NCBI GenBank assembly: GCA_001661515.1
Contig: LUVW01000001.1
Coordinates: 328,582-392,581, forward strand
Direction of reading: 5' to 3'
Length of the DNA stretch: 64,000 nucleotides
From: Capniomyces stellatus
Taxonomy: Eukaryota; Kickxellomycota; Harpellomycetes; Harpellales; Legeriomycetaceae
Shown one piece after another: positions 36,048 through 48,328 of this stretch. A program made the position numbers and the translations under genes. The notes below the pieces were generated by a model that made no database searches, had not been told where the DNA came from, and was given only the letters and a program-made list of their open reading frames with translations. The stretch's first letter is position 1. Every line of letters begins with the position of its first letter.

Positions 36048-39000
36048 ATGGGAGTCAAGTCGTTTTTCAAGCTCGCCTCAAAAAGAAAGAATCTCGAAAG
36101 GCAAAAGGCAAAAGAAATAGAGGGTTTAGAAAAAACAAAGTTTGAGAACAACGTAACCTACCTTGAACCAAGCCTGGTACCAATAAACACTGCTGGTGAC
36201 AGAAATACGGGCGTGTTATCTAATAATGAAAGTTTTTTGAATTATAGCACAAGCACAACCTACTCGGTTGCTGAAAAGTCACAAAATCTAGGCGACTCGT
36301 TTTACAGCAGCTTCAAGCATAGTCTAAGCGAAAGAAACATCCCAAACCTAGAAAGTAAAGACGAATCACTTTTGAACTTTAATCAAAAGTATCTTTACCA
36401 GGACAAAGACTCTAAAGACACTATCGACTTGGACAACATTGACGAAGTATCGTTACGCAGCGAACAGGTCAACAATAAAATGTTAAGTAGGCTCAATAGT
36501 TTATCCAATGACAGCTCCAGCAACTCGTTTGTTCGTTCAAACAGCATAGCCAGTAACGACAATCCAAGTAGCCAAAAGAACAATATGTTTGCCAACAACT
36601 ATAAAGAGCTGAAAAAGTCGGTGTCAAAGCTGGAAAAAAACAAAAGAGAAAGACTGGACAAAGTGAGAAAGCGGGAAGAGATTGAAAAAAGTGAAAAAGA
36701 GACTACAAAACTAAACCACTTTAAAGAGCGTGAAGGTTAGATACCACAATCAATTTGCAACTTTACTGTATGAGGAGGGAGATGGAGTGTAGCTAATAAA
36801 AAAAAGGGAGAGAGAGAAATCAAATGCTTTATTGGTGAAAAAAAAAACGTGCAACTTTACTAAATAGTATTTCTGGATAAACTTTGTAGAGGCTCAAAAT
36901 GCACTGCTGGATGATATTCAATACATGTTACCAAACTCTTTAATCAATGTTCTGGATAACGATGTGGTATTCGCTATTGAAGCGGACTGCTCAGGTAAAG
37001 ATACAAGAGTTGGCGAGAGTAGTAAAAATAATACCAACAAACGTGATGATAGGGGAGACATAAAGAGCCAGGAGATAGCCAGAGAGATATACTCAAAATC
37101 AAATAGCTCGGAGTCATTTGAGGACCCACTTGGTATTGGAAACAAGGTGATGTTTAATGACACACTTAAAAGCTTTAGTAATGTATTTCAGAAATTTAGC
37201 CTAGACAACACCAGCATGTCTACTAACACCAATCTAGAAGCTGACAAACCCAGCCAAGTCAAAAAAGCTCCAAGAAAAAACACCCTCTTGAAAAGTTTTA
37301 CGGATCTGATTAAAGGCGGGAAAAGGAAGAGTGTAGCTAAAGAAAAGAGAAGATCACACACCCACAACAACGCGGGTGTAGGACTGCAGCCAATGGATGA
37401 GGTTAGGGTAACATTACGCAGAGAGGAAAGCTTCTATATAGTTGATAAGAGTGAGCATAGCATAAGGTTCGATGAAGATGAGATTGTCCCAAAAGATATG
37501 AGAAAAACGGGCGCATATTCTAAGGAGTTGGCACAACTGGCGGAAGCTGAAGAAAAAAACCGCATAAAGGAGTTGGAAATGAAGCAGGTAGAGAACAGAA
37601 AAGAGGAGGAAGAGAGGAAGAAACACATGGTGTATGAAAGGATGAAAATCAGACATACACTGGAAGTCAAAAAGCTAGGTATACATAACATAAACAGTGG
37701 AATTAACACCTATAATCACCAAGCAAATCCAGAAGCGCGAGAGGTAAACCTGGGCGAGATCCAAGGGGCAAAGGGCGTTGATAGCTTTTATCTCAACAAT
37801 TTCTGTTCCAACCCAGCACTGGTTGCTTCCAACATAAACAACTTTTATATGCTAAAAACCAATATGAGTAGTAACAACGTGTATGGACCACAACATATGC
37901 AGTTTGCCTCAACATCATCTGTTCCTTTGTTTAACAACCTTAGTATGGTTAACATAAATGGCTCAGAATTACTTCATCAGAAAGTGGGCAACGGTTTTGT
38001 GCCAACACCAAGTCCTCTGCTAATGCTCAATAGAGATAGCAGTGCCGTTTCCTCCAATTATTCATACAGTTCTTCTTCTAATGTACCGCCAAACATTTTG
38101 CCAAGCTACACTAAACTGCAAACACTAATAAGCGATACCGACAAGGAAACGGGAGGTGGAGGGTCAGCAAGCACAAATGATAAAAGCACAACGCTGGGGT
38201 ATACGACTAGTCAAAGTAGTTCAAATAGTTCGATTGATCAATCAAGCAATAGTGAAATACCTCTAATGGATATTTTTAAAGAGTGCCTGGATACCGACGC
38301 CAAAATAGGGAGCGCCTATATGGAGAGCAAAGCTACGTCAATGTCAGTAACCACAAGCAAGTCGGCTAACAGCAACTTTGACGGCGAAAACGTCGAATTA
38401 GTCCAAGAAAGTGAAGACCATGTCATTTTAACAAAAATTCGGTCAATTGAAGACAAAAGCAACAATGCCAGCGAAGCTTACACAATAGACTCGATAGAAA
38501 ACAACTCTAGCAAAAAAAACGTGAGGTTTTTGGCTGAGGACTCTGTTAGCGTTGACCCTTCCTCGTCCATAGATTCGCAATCTGATGTTCCGCTTACCCA
38601 ACTTCTTGGAAGAACGCGTTCAGTCAGCAATAACAAGCACCATCCTTTGGAAAGCGCTGAGACAAAAGACAAGGAGTACAAGGCGGTGCACTTGGTCAGA
38701 AACCGTGCACTAAGAAACGCCAAATCCATGTCCAACATCTCTACACATGTTGGCAAAGCAGGATGTGCTGATTACACTGAGATTGTACCAAGTCATACAA
38801 ACGGCATGGATATGATAAGTAGTAATACATCGGTAGTGCTGGATCACCGCGACAGCCAAAATTTTACCAGAGAAAATATCTTCAAAAGCAGCTTGCAAAG
38901 GCCAGACAGCATATCTGAAAGTAAAAGAGTAACAACTTCAAACTTTAAAAACACCACCGAGACTTCAATTCTGCTTAGCGGAATCAAGTCAAAAAGACCC

Positions 39001-40272
39001 AGCAAAAAGCTTGCACTTCCAGGCAGCAGCAGATCTTCATCTTCAGATTCATATAGCGCCAATTACTACAACTTGAACAGTAGTAACCTCAACAACAGTT
39101 TACCCCTCTCAAATATAGCAGAATCAGGCAAGCCTTTAGCGCGCCAGTTTCTGAAAGAGCTACCTGGCCTAAACAACAAAGCTGAGGATGGGCGCAGATC
39201 AACTTTGGTTGAAAGAAACAGAAGCATGTCTTCATACGCTTCCCAAATAATCAATCCGGCCAACCATCTTTATGCTGATAATGCCCACAGTCTGACAGTA
39301 AAGAAAATGAAATCGCTGTACTCCAATACAACAGGTAGCTCGTTTGTCAACTCCAATCAGTCTTACCACAGCGAGAGCTTCAGAAACTCCACCAGGAAAC
39401 CCCACAATATCCCAACACCGTTGCCACTATCCAACTCCAAACACTTGGACATTGCTTCTTCATCGCCATCGCCATCGACTACTCATGTTTCCAGTCACTT
39501 GAACTTTCCAAACAACAATGTCTCCCTGACTTTGCAATCCAACAATAGTTCAAGCACACAACTTGACGAGTCACCGCTTTATACGCGATATGATACCGAC
39601 CTACCCGTAATGTCACAAAACAAGTTCAACATAAACAAACCAGCTCAGGGTACATCAAAGAAGAATCCCAGAATCATGAAGATCTCCCAGAGCCACGCCC
39701 AAATGAACAACAGTTTCTCAAATAGCCAGATACATCGAAATAGAATGTCTTTATACAACAATTTACCACCAATTCCGTACCACGCCAACAGCTCCCAGCA
39801 GTTTAAAAATATCCCGGCTGCTAACTTTTCTCAACACCACACTCACTCACAAACCTATCCACAAATGCATCCTCAAAATGTAGTTCCACAGCATCCTGTA
39901 GCTCATTCCCAGACACACCCCCAAGCAAATCCCCAAAACAACCAAAATTCGCTAAACTACCTTATCGAAATGCACAACAAACATGTACAAATACAGCAGC
40001 AGTCACAGATCCTCATAAACCAAATCCAACAACAGATCCAGAATCAAAGCGTCATAAACGGGAATCAAGTGCTGGTTCAGAGAATAAACCAAAGCCAAGT
40101 ATCTCCCATCAGTTATCCCAGTCAAACATTTGTCAAAGATCAGCAAAGTGAGTCTATGATGCATCCTGAGGCTTATAAACCTGGCCCTCATTACTTCCAT
40201 AACCAGAGTACACAAAGCCCTAGCAACCCACAATTATTTAGCACTAAACCGCGCCAAAGCTTCCACCATTAG
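36048..40272 (+). CDS. Large Ser/Asn-rich protein of unknown function
   Basis: Two exons, 36048-36735 and 36890-40272, encode about 1356 residues. The 154-nt intron has donor GGTTAG and acceptor TTTGTAG, with phase kept (KEREE|AQNALLDD). The frame runs three codons further upstream from TTG, but ATG at 36048 (MGVKSFFKLASKRKN) is the likely start. A short ordered patch LLDDIQYMLPNSLINVLDND opens exon 2. A basic segment (SFTDLIKGGKRKS) comes next. A charged coiled coil lies at about residues 425-465 (ELAQLAEAEEKNRIKELEMK). The rest is Ser/Asn-rich, and the last 200 residues are Gln/His/Asn-rich. There is no signal peptide or membrane segment. I recognise no family. The basic patches and many S/T-P-like sites suggest a cytoskeletal, cortical or signalling scaffold, which is only inference. 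Confidence 0.8.
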
Positions 40273-40903
40273 TTTCCTTTGTTAGACATGTTGTGCTCTT
40301 GTTTGTTTATTTCTTTTGGTTTTTGGCCAAAAGCTGCTGTTTTTTCTCCAAACGTTCAAAGCATATTACACATTTATAACTTAAATACATAAACCTGATA
40401 TATCATTACTACCCATAGTCTGCATTCTCTTGATTTTTTTCTATATTGATATTAAGAAAGGATAAACATTGCACTATCTTGATTTAACTATTTGCTTTTA
40501 TATCAGCATGTTCCTTTGTTTGTTCTTTGCTTTTAGCTGGCCTATGATAGAATGAAACAATAATAAAAGTCACTCGACTTTACTCATTGGTATATATACG
40601 TCGGTAAAAGTTGAGTCTTTCTAGGCCAATCCAGAGACTACTTTGACCATTCTTATTGCTTCATCGGCCTTATAAAGTCCAGCTGTGTTTTTTTTGATAC
40701 TTCAGTGTTTATTTTTTGCTTTTCAATTTTGTAAAAAAAAACTAAAAATAGACTATAAAAATGGTCATAAATTTGGTTATAAAGCATGCAAGCGTAAGCT
40801 TTCAGCTAACAAGCATACTTTCGATTACAGCTTAGGTCTCTCTAGCATAGAAGTCCAGTGAAAGGCTCAGAGTAGATCGGATAAATATCTATTGCCTATC
40901 AAG
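40273..40903. other. Convergent 3' flank
   Basis: Region between the stop of the rightward 36048 gene and the stop of the leftward thioredoxin gene. AT-rich; no gene or repeat seen. Confidence 0.6.
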
Positions 40904-41375
40904 TTAGTTCATGTGCTGGGCAATCTTGTTCTTGACCTCAGCAACGTTGGCTCCAACTACCTCATCAATGACCTTTCCATCTTTATAAAACTTGAATGTT
41001 GGCATGGCAGTGATTCCTACCGATGAGGCAATATCCTATAACAACAGTAACCATCACAATGGCAACAATAAAGGTTAAACACAGCATAGAAGTCTGTCAA
41101 TTACGTCCTTTTCTTTTTTTTTCATTGAATTAAAGTACGTCCTTTTCTTTCCATATTTATCGCCATATAAAATTAAACAAACTTACCTCGTTTTCGTCAA
41201 CATCTACCTTTACGAATTTGACAGTTGGGAATTCCTGGGAGAACTTTTCGATCTTTGGTGCAATCATTTTGCAAGGTCCGCACCATACAGCAAAGAAGTC
41301 TACCACAACCAAGGAACCGCTGTTGATGATGGTGTTGAATTCACTTTCTGATTTGACTGAAATAACGAGAGACAT
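40904..41375 (-). CDS. TRX: Thioredoxin
   Basis: Two exons, 41375-41187 and 41035-40904, encode 106 residues, a typical cytosolic thioredoxin. The intron has donor GTAAGTTTG and acceptor ATAG and lies after DVDENE. It is a dithiol-disulfide oxidoreductase reduced by thioredoxin reductase and NADPH. Visible are the active site WCGPCK preceded by VVVDFFAVWC, FVKVDVDEN, and the cis-Pro loop ITAMPTFKFYKDGK. No targeting sequence is present, so it should be cytosolic. A TATATAAAG box lies 92 bases upstream. In yeasts thioredoxin genes are Skn7 targets; a Skn7-type gene is in this window, but I found no convincing binding site here. Confidence 0.96.
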
Positions 41376-41466
41376 TTTATATTTATTTTTTCCTTTCTTT
41401 TAAAACAAAATCGGTGTTGTTTAATAGGCAGTAATCTGGGTTAGAACCTTTGCACTTTTTTATAAG

Positions 41467-41475
41467 CTTTATATA
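41467..41475 (-). promoter_or_regulatory. Possible TATA box of thioredoxin gene
   Basis: TATATAAAG on the minus strand, 92 bases upstream of the thioredoxin ATG, a normal fungal distance. Confidence 0.35.
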
Positions 41476-42973
41476 CTGTTTGAAACCGAGCTTATTGAGT
41501 CGTTTCTTCTTTTTTTTCCTTCAAAAATGCTACTAACTCCTAATTATTTTGTTTTGCAATTATTCCAAATGATTCCTATTTTTTATTGCTATTCTAAATG
41601 GATTACTTTTCTTGATAATTCTCGCACTTTTAATTCTTTTTATTTTGAATTAAAAGAACAAATGTTTTATTAAAAAAAAACATGCTACTACAGCAATAAT
41701 TCTCTACTCGACACTTGATTTGCTTACTAAGCGAATGTCTCCGCAGCCTTTTTTAATGTGTCATTCCAACTCCAACGTGGAAATACAAATATGAATTTAT
41801 CGTTTTCTATCTAATGGTTATCAGATTGATTTGATCCAAATTCTTTGTTTACAAATTTCTGCGCCTTCTCTAAAAAGCTTAAATTCAAACTCCTGCCGCA
41901 TCACGAACGTTAACGAAAGTGGCGATAAAAGCCAAGCGCCAACTAATACGCTATTACATTGGCAAAACAATCTTAGTTTCTTATTTCTTAATTTCATCCT
42001 GCATTTGCAATTTATTAGCCCAATTGGGTCATTATTTTTTGAATTCCACTCTATGCAGCAAAACTAATGCTATACTGACCTTGCTACTTATGCCTTGCTC
42101 ATAATCCACAGCAACAATGACATTAATTTTCAATAAAGCATTGTAAATTCGCCTTTCAATACCAGCTTATTATTGCAATACCGGCTTGCTTGTGTTTGTT
42201 ATTCGTGCTAAATACCGATTTAAATATACCAACAACTGATCCATTGGCTCGTAACAACGGTGTAAAGCCTTGTTGAGCATTTGCACTGAGCATAACTCTA
42301 GGTCCTAACTCCATCCACCCAAAAGCTGAAATTACTTTAGTACAAGTTGGTTTGGTGTATGTCAGTAGTATAAAGACTACACAAATATATACAGTTTTAT
42401 CGGTATGAAGTAAGGTAAAAGATTTGGTCATTTGCTTAGAATTGCCAAAGTCCTGTTGTACTAAAAACTGTTTGGGATTTCAATATAAAAAAAACTAGTT
42501 GAAAAATTTCAACAAAAAAAAGCTGAAAGGGAAGAAACGGCGAGTTCGCCTGGCAGAAATTTTCACGAAAAAGTCAGATATACCACCTTATAAAACGAAG
42601 AAAAGTAGGAGAAATCACAATTTCACTTCAACCAATAATAATACATTTTCTGGTTGTTACCCAATGAACGGATTAATAGTAAAGTACAGGCTGTAAACCT
42701 GAGATATATTGACGTTGTCCAATGGCTAAATAGATTAACTAGTTAAATTTGACCAATAACTAGTTGGAATATATATCTGGTACTAAAAGTTTTATTTCAA
42801 GAAACAGCGTCTGCTGAAAAAAGTAGGAAAATTTTTTGATCTCAATACTAGAAGCTAGTTGAAAAAAAAGAGCTAAAGCTAATATTTCAAGTTTTTTATT
42901 GTTGTTGAAATGCAAGTTTTTTTTTACGTTTTAAAAGCTTTAGAATCTAAACTAAAAATACGCGAATACAAAG
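41476..42973. other. Intergenic between thioredoxin and ESF2 genes
   Basis: Divergent promoter region. Apart from a doubtful frame at 42156-42431 (minus) I see no gene. A/T-rich runs are common; no repeat family is recognised. Confidence 0.5.
42156..42431 (-). CDS. Hypothetical 91-residue protein
   Basis: ATG-initiated frame with a hydrophobic N-terminal third (about VYICVVFILLTY) and a less biased second half. No family recognised. It lies in the ESF2/thioredoxin divergent promoter region, which argues against it being real. Confidence 0.15.
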   Translation of the reverse strand: MTKSFTLLHTDKTVYICVVFILLTYTKPTCTKVISAFGWMELGPRVMLSANAQQGFTPLLRANGSVVGIFKSVFSTNNKHKQAGIAIISWY

Positions 42974-44425
42974 ATGGACTCGAAGGCAAAGATAAAGGAG
43001 CTTATGGAATTTGACGATTCAGATAACGAATTTGAGACAAACAGCAGTGATGGCGAGCATATAGATAAAAATGATTCCAAGTTCAGTAGCCGGAAAGGGC
43101 TTAATGCCTCAAAGAAAAGAAGCAATGAATTATACAATAATTTTGGAAATGAAAGCATGTCAGATACTAGTGATGAGGATAGCGATGGCGATGAAGGTTC
43201 TGGTGCAGAGTCGGATAGTTTTGAGTGCGAAAAAGATGGAAATGCTGCCAAAGAAAGCGCAAAGAAAATGGATCAAGATGTAGCTGATTCAAAATCCGCA
43301 AGAGTATCTGGAGAGAAGGCCAAGAATGCAAGTAAAGAAAAGCCCAAAAAGAAAAAGGTGGTTCCATTGAGCACCGAAGAGTTGATGATGTACCAGAAAG
43401 CTGAGAAAAAGACCGGTGTGTTATACATGTCAAGAGTGCCTCCATTTATGAAGCCAATTAAAGTTCGGAGGATGTTAGAGAGATTTGGGGAGATAGGAAG
43501 ACTGTTTTTGGCACCAGAAGGTAGGGATATAAACAAGAAATTGGCTAAGCTATTGCACCTGGTGTTTTTTTTTTAGACAATGTGCGGTACAATTATTTTA
43601 AAATGCTACAAATAAAACCAATTTAGATCCAAATACCCGCAAAAGGAGAATAAAGCACGGTGGGAACAAAAGAAAAGGTTTTACTGAGGGCTGGATAGAG
43701 TTTAAAGATAAAAAAATAGCCAAATCGGTGGCTGAGATGTTGAATAACCGCCAGATGGGTAAGTAGATATACATAGCCAAGTTGGAAGCACAATTTTTTA
43801 GATCGTATTGCGGATTATGCAAACGGTGCCTTGCTTTATTGAACTAAAATGCTATTATTGTGAAATAGGTGGTAAAAAGAGAAGCTTCCACTACGAAACA
43901 CTATGGAATTTAAAGTACTTGCCCAAATTTAAATGGCGGCATTTGACAGAGCAGTTAGGTATGTTTTAGTGTTGGATTTTTAGTTTGGTGAGGAAGAGGA
44001 TGTCGATTTTGACTGATTATATTGTTAACGATAATTTTTAATTTAAATATCTTGCTTCAACACTAATAATAGCATTTGAGAGGGCTGAAAAGGAGCAGCG
44101 ACTAAGGAACGAAATGACACAAGCACGCAAGGAGGCCAATGATTACTTGCAGAACGTGGAGAAGGCCAAGATGATTAAGGGAATTGAAGCCAAGTACTCT
44201 GCAAAAAAACTAAAAACAAATAGCAACACGGAAGTTGGAAATGCTGCAGAATCTAGCTCCAGCGCCAACAGAATCAACTCTGAAGTTAACGACAATCCTA
44301 AGAGAAAACAAGTTAACCGCACTTTTAAACAGCGTGAAGTAGTGGACAGAAACTCAGCGGACCAGTCGCTGGGGCATGATAGAATAGATAGATCCGTATC
44401 GTCGGTTTTAGATAAGCTTTTATAG
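42974..44425 (+). CDS. ESF2: ESF2/ABT1-type pre-rRNA processing factor
   Basis: Four exons: 42974-43520, 43627-43758, 43869-43958 and 44073-44425, giving about 373 residues. Donors are GTAGGG, GTAAGT and GTATGT; acceptors TTTAG, AATAG and AATAG. Intron 3 shows a CACTAATAATAG branch/acceptor. The N-terminal 110 residues are acidic (Asp/Glu/Ser) followed by a Lys-rich stretch. An RRM-like domain starts at about 147 ([25 protein letters not shown]), then [27 protein letters not shown] and [21 protein letters not shown] charged helical tail follows. In yeast Esf2 binds the SSU processome in the nucleolus and stimulates the helicase Dbp8. All family blocks are present in order. Confidence 0.93.
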
Positions 44426-45074
44426 ACGGATGTTATTGTAGCAAACTAAAATAAAAGTATATATATATACATCTACATCTACATCTATACCAACCAAATA
44501 AAGATTCTAACACAAATATTACTAATAGTATTCAATTTGTGTCGTTGTTATAAGTGGGTAATATACTTGTTTGAATTTGACCTTAGTAAACGTTGGGAAG
44601 AGGAGATGAAAAACAAAAACAAAACAAAAACGCCAATATAGCTTGACACATGCTATCTGGTTGCACATTTGCAGACGTGGATACTTGAAGGTCAACATTA
44701 CTTGTTTACCTCGGCGTAAATATATTTGTAATGTGCTTTGAAATCAACTTTAGTGTCCTGTTTCGTAAACCACTAGGGGCAATACTATTTGCTCAGAAAG
44801 AAAAAAAATAATTGACTTCATAAAACGACTTGATTTTTACCAAATAAGTTAAAAACACAAGTCAAGCTATAGAACACGCTGCAGAATCAGTTACAGAACA
44901 ATGTTGATTATAATAATAATAATAGAGTCAAAATATACCTACAGCCTTCAGTTATGAATCTGACCAAAAGAAAGTAAACCATACTTATGGGCGAAGCGCT
45001 CGATACTTCAAAATAAGTCCTTGTGTGATTATAAGAAAATTCGGATGAAATATGGGCCAAATTTTTTGAAGGGA
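44426..45074. other. Intergenic, ESF2 3' flank
   Basis: Contains a short TA run and an imperfect ACATCT repeat just after the ESF2 stop. No gene seen. Confidence 0.55.
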
Positions 45075-45250
45075 TTCAAAACTGATACAAAAGTTAAAGC
45101 TTGGATTATCTAACTTGTAATTTATTTTGTAATTTTCCAGTAACAAATTTTATACTGGGGAGTTTTCTTTGGCGAAAAGGTCATTTTTCCATCAGCAATT
45201 CACCTAAAGCAAATAGGGGTTAGCTTCATTAGAATTAGCCCAAATACCCA
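45075..45250 (-). repeat. Dispersed repeat X, left copy
   Basis: The reverse complement aligns by eye with 48150-48328. It shares TTCTAATGAAGCT exactly, and the rest is about two-thirds identical, including an AAATAAATTACA(A/T)GTTA block. It does not encode protein. The two copies are in opposite orientation. Confidence 0.6.
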
Positions 45251-46084
45251 ACTTTAAAAGCTAGGTTTGAAACCGAGAAAAGCTTCTGGCTCAGATATTA
45301 AACACGCATGTTACTATTATACTCTCAACTAATCTAATCTCGGAAATTCAAAACGGCGACAATCAAGCTATGCTGAGTCATTTGTCTTTTTAAGTTGTTT
45401 GTTTTTAATTTAAAATAAATATCGCACACTTTTAGTTTTACACGGAACTTCATGCCAATATTGGAAAACATGTGTCAGTCTTTACCAAGGTCAAAAACTT
45501 ACATATAATTTTCAGTTGACTTTGTCAAGCTTGCAATGTGCTTTTTGACTAACTCGATAGCATTGTGTAAATAATCACTGTTAGTGCTTCTCGATAAGTG
45601 AATTTAACCAGGAAATTTGAATACAGTAAATCCTCAAACCCAAATTATTAAAAACTGACCCAAACAAAACCAAACAAAACCAAACAAAACAGCACATTTG
45701 ACAACTCAATAAACCAAAACGCTCTAAAACATTGAATTCCACAAATCATACGATTTAATAACTTTCTCTACCTGGGCGGACTGGCTTTTGTACAACATCA
45801 AATATCATCTATTTTTATTTTATTAGAACTTGTTAATAGAAACGTTAATAAATGTGAAAAGTTGTGAATGTTACTATAGTAAAATAGTGACTGTTTAATT
45901 AGAGTTAATCCTCCTCCGGATTTAGGGGACTGTGAGTCAAAATATTATTTTATCTTTGCTAGATTCTTCTTCTGGCTCAAAAACAAACTATTGAAATTTG
46001 ATTTTGACACATTTTTTTGTGAATACATTTCTGTTTCTAAGCGATAGTTATTGAATTATCAAAAAATTTACATTTGCATCGGAT
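45251..46084. other. Intergenic between repeats
   Basis: Noncoding. Contains repeat Y (45838-45915) and, next to the LINE end, about 165 bases that are absent from the corresponding place in the right-hand copy. An (AAACAAAACC)n run occurs at about 45660-45690. Confidence 0.5.
45838..45915 (-). repeat. Dispersed repeat Y, left copy
   Basis: The reverse complement matches 48492-48593: GGAGGATTAACT, a near-matching (T/A)AATTAAA segment, and TTTTACTATAGTAAC, then AACGT. Identity is about 80% by eye over 80 bases. It lies just beyond the 3' end of LINE copy 2. Confidence 0.65.
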
Positions 46085-46934
46085 TATTACTATTATTTTA
46101 TTTATGTGGTGTATTGGTAACAAAATCAACAAAACATACAATATTAAACAATACCATAAAAATACTATAAAACACTGTGCTATTTTGATATGTTAAATGA
46201 CTCTATTAGCCAACACCCCTTCGATCAATTAGATCGTCCGTACCCGATGGGCATTGGTTCAGGGAGATTGGTGCTACTTTAAGCCTAGACAGGATCAAGT
46301 AACGGGGTTTTTGGATAGCCTCCAAAAACGACGCTGTTGCCAGCATCGTCTTGGCGCCGAGGGTGTCAGGATTCTTGAGAATCTTGACGGTTGGTTGTTT
46401 TAACTCCTCTCCCAGGAGCTTGCCCACCAATCTCCGTGAGATTATAGTAGGCAAATTAGGTTTTCTTTTTGGCCCTTTTAGCTTATTTTTATATTGGCTA
46501 ATGTAGGGCTCCATTTTATCTGCACGTATTGCTGCCCATCTGCTGCAATCTAGTAGGAGATGCTCAATTGTTTCTGGCGTCTCCTGTCCGCAGTGTGGGC
46601 ATTTTTTTGTATAATCATGGCTAATAACTCCAGTATAGGCGTATCTTTCTGCGGTCCAATACTGCCCTATTCTGATTTTTGCTAGGATATCTAGTCCCTT
46701 TTTGTAATCTGGGTAGATCAATTGTAGCCCCATCCAGTTGCTCCACTGGCCGGCATGTACTTTTTTGATCCACCTTGATATTACAGTTTTTTCATTCCTG
46801 GCTTGTCTCGCCTGGAGTGTGCATTTAGTTGCACCTTTGCGGGTGTCATCTTTGTTATAGCGTCTTGTCCAACATATATAACCACTGGTCCAAGTTTCCT
46901 TACAAGTTGATGGAAGTAGTCTATCAGTAAACAA
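46085..46934 (-). mobile_element. LINE (non-LTR) retrotransposon, 5'-truncated copy 2
   Basis: Same family as copy 1, on the opposite strand. The open frame 46934-46206 encodes the C-terminal part, with the same CCHC finger and the same last residues DLIDRRGVG. Over the 180 shared residues I count three differences (C/Y, S/L, Q/R). It extends further upstream than copy 1, with a basic stretch (KGATKCTLQARQARNEKTVI) that looks like genuine LINE protein to about 46870. The 3' UTR (46205 to about 46085) is nearly identical to copy 1 and ends in an AATAAA-rich tail. The 5' end is truncated, with no reverse transcriptase domain, so it is not autonomous. Confidence 0.85.
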
Positions 46935-48149
46935 CCATTTATGTTATTTGGGGTTGCAAAAAGCTCAATTATGTAGATAAATGGGCAAATGGTGAGTATC
47001 GAGTTTTGTTTAAATTGTGTTTGACAACCCGCGCGGCTACTCATCCAGTGCACATGGGGGGGTGACAGTTTTATTTGATTTACAAGGTTGATCACAGTCA
47101 AGTATGAGCGATGCGTGTTTAATCCACGACACATTTCGTGAATATACCAGTCGAGTTAAGCGATGACGTTTCACTAGATGTGCTATGATTTAGTGCGCCA
47201 AATGAGTTATGTAACTTGAGAACGTTTTCGATGTAATGCTTGAATGAGTTGACTGGTCTAGAGTTTGTAGATGTGACATCAATGGTTACAAGCACATTAT
47301 AATTGTGGCATTGTTAGCTGTAACGTCAAGTAAATATATACAATTTGGACAAAAGTTGACGTTCGAAAACGAGGCCGACCCGTGTAAAAATGTTGATTTA
47401 TAAGTGTCACTGTTATCATTGAAATTGTGCAATTGTTGTGACCCTACATGTGTGTGTTTTTTGGGAGGGAGGGGGGGGGGGGGGTTTGGGCTAAATTCAA
47501 ATGTTTTAGCGATAATCTCAGCAAAATAAAATACTAACAGTACATGTCCGATTGATCATTACACCAACCCGTGTAAAACACCATTTCGGCAATGGTGAAT
47601 ATGACATCATAACGATTTCAAACCTAGCAGTTTACTTTGGCCAAGGCTGCTTTCGTTAGTATAGCATTTTTTGTTGCTTTTATTTTTGTCCAAGAACCTA
47701 ACTCACTCTGGATAAATCTGTCTGTTTAGAGTGTTATGAGTAACATGCGTGCAAATAAACTTTATAAGAAAAATAATGAGTCATCCTTATGAATGACATG
47801 TATAGTGTTGTTTAGTTAGTGCAACTGCTTGTTATGAAAATCGGTTGATATTCGACTAACCAAGAGAAAAATTAAAGTGAATTTACCGAATATAAAAAAA
47901 AGTGAATTTACCGTATATAAAAAAAAAGTGAATTTACCAATTTAAGATGGATTTTCAATTTTGGATGCGCTAATCCACATATACTGTTTTGGTATACTCT
48001 AGAATCAATTTGGCGTAGCAAGAGAGATTAACTTAAAAAACGAACCAAACACTTGACCAATTTAATTATTTAGATTGAATTCGAGTCCGAGATGGTTATA
48101 ATGAATCGGTTATTCCACTCATAAGCTATAAAGCGTATTATTTATTGGT
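46935..48149. other. Noncoding spacer inside the inverted LINE/repeat cluster
   Basis: No gene. It is flanked by LINE 3' ends pointing outward on both sides. It contains a G-rich tract at 47463-47490 and a small tandem AGTGAATTTACC repeat near 47876-47940 (three copies separated by TATAAAAAAA). Confidence 0.55.
47463..47490 (+). other. G-rich tract, possible G-quadruplex
   Basis: Three runs of G (GGGAGGGA followed by G14) plus a final GGG after TTT. At least four G-triplets within 28 bases fit the quadruplex pattern. Function unknown. Confidence 0.6.
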
Positions 48150-48328
48150 ATGGATCAATTCTAATGAAGCTGTTGATACTATTTCACTCGGAAAATTCCT
48201 GAAGACAAAATTATTTGTTCACCAAAAAAATACGCTTTTTTAAAAAAATATCACTTGAAAATTATAAAACAAATTGCAAAATAAATTACATGTTAACTCA
48301 AAACTTTAATCTTTGAATTAAGTTTCTT
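48150..48328 (+). repeat. Dispersed repeat X, right copy
   Basis: See the left copy at 45075-45250. Here the repeat runs directly into LINE fragment 3. Confidence 0.6.

Noticed and set aside
46781..47134. Open frame overlapping the 5' part of LINE copy 2 in another frame
   Set aside because: The LINE frame (46934-46206) has the family motifs; this overlapping frame has none.
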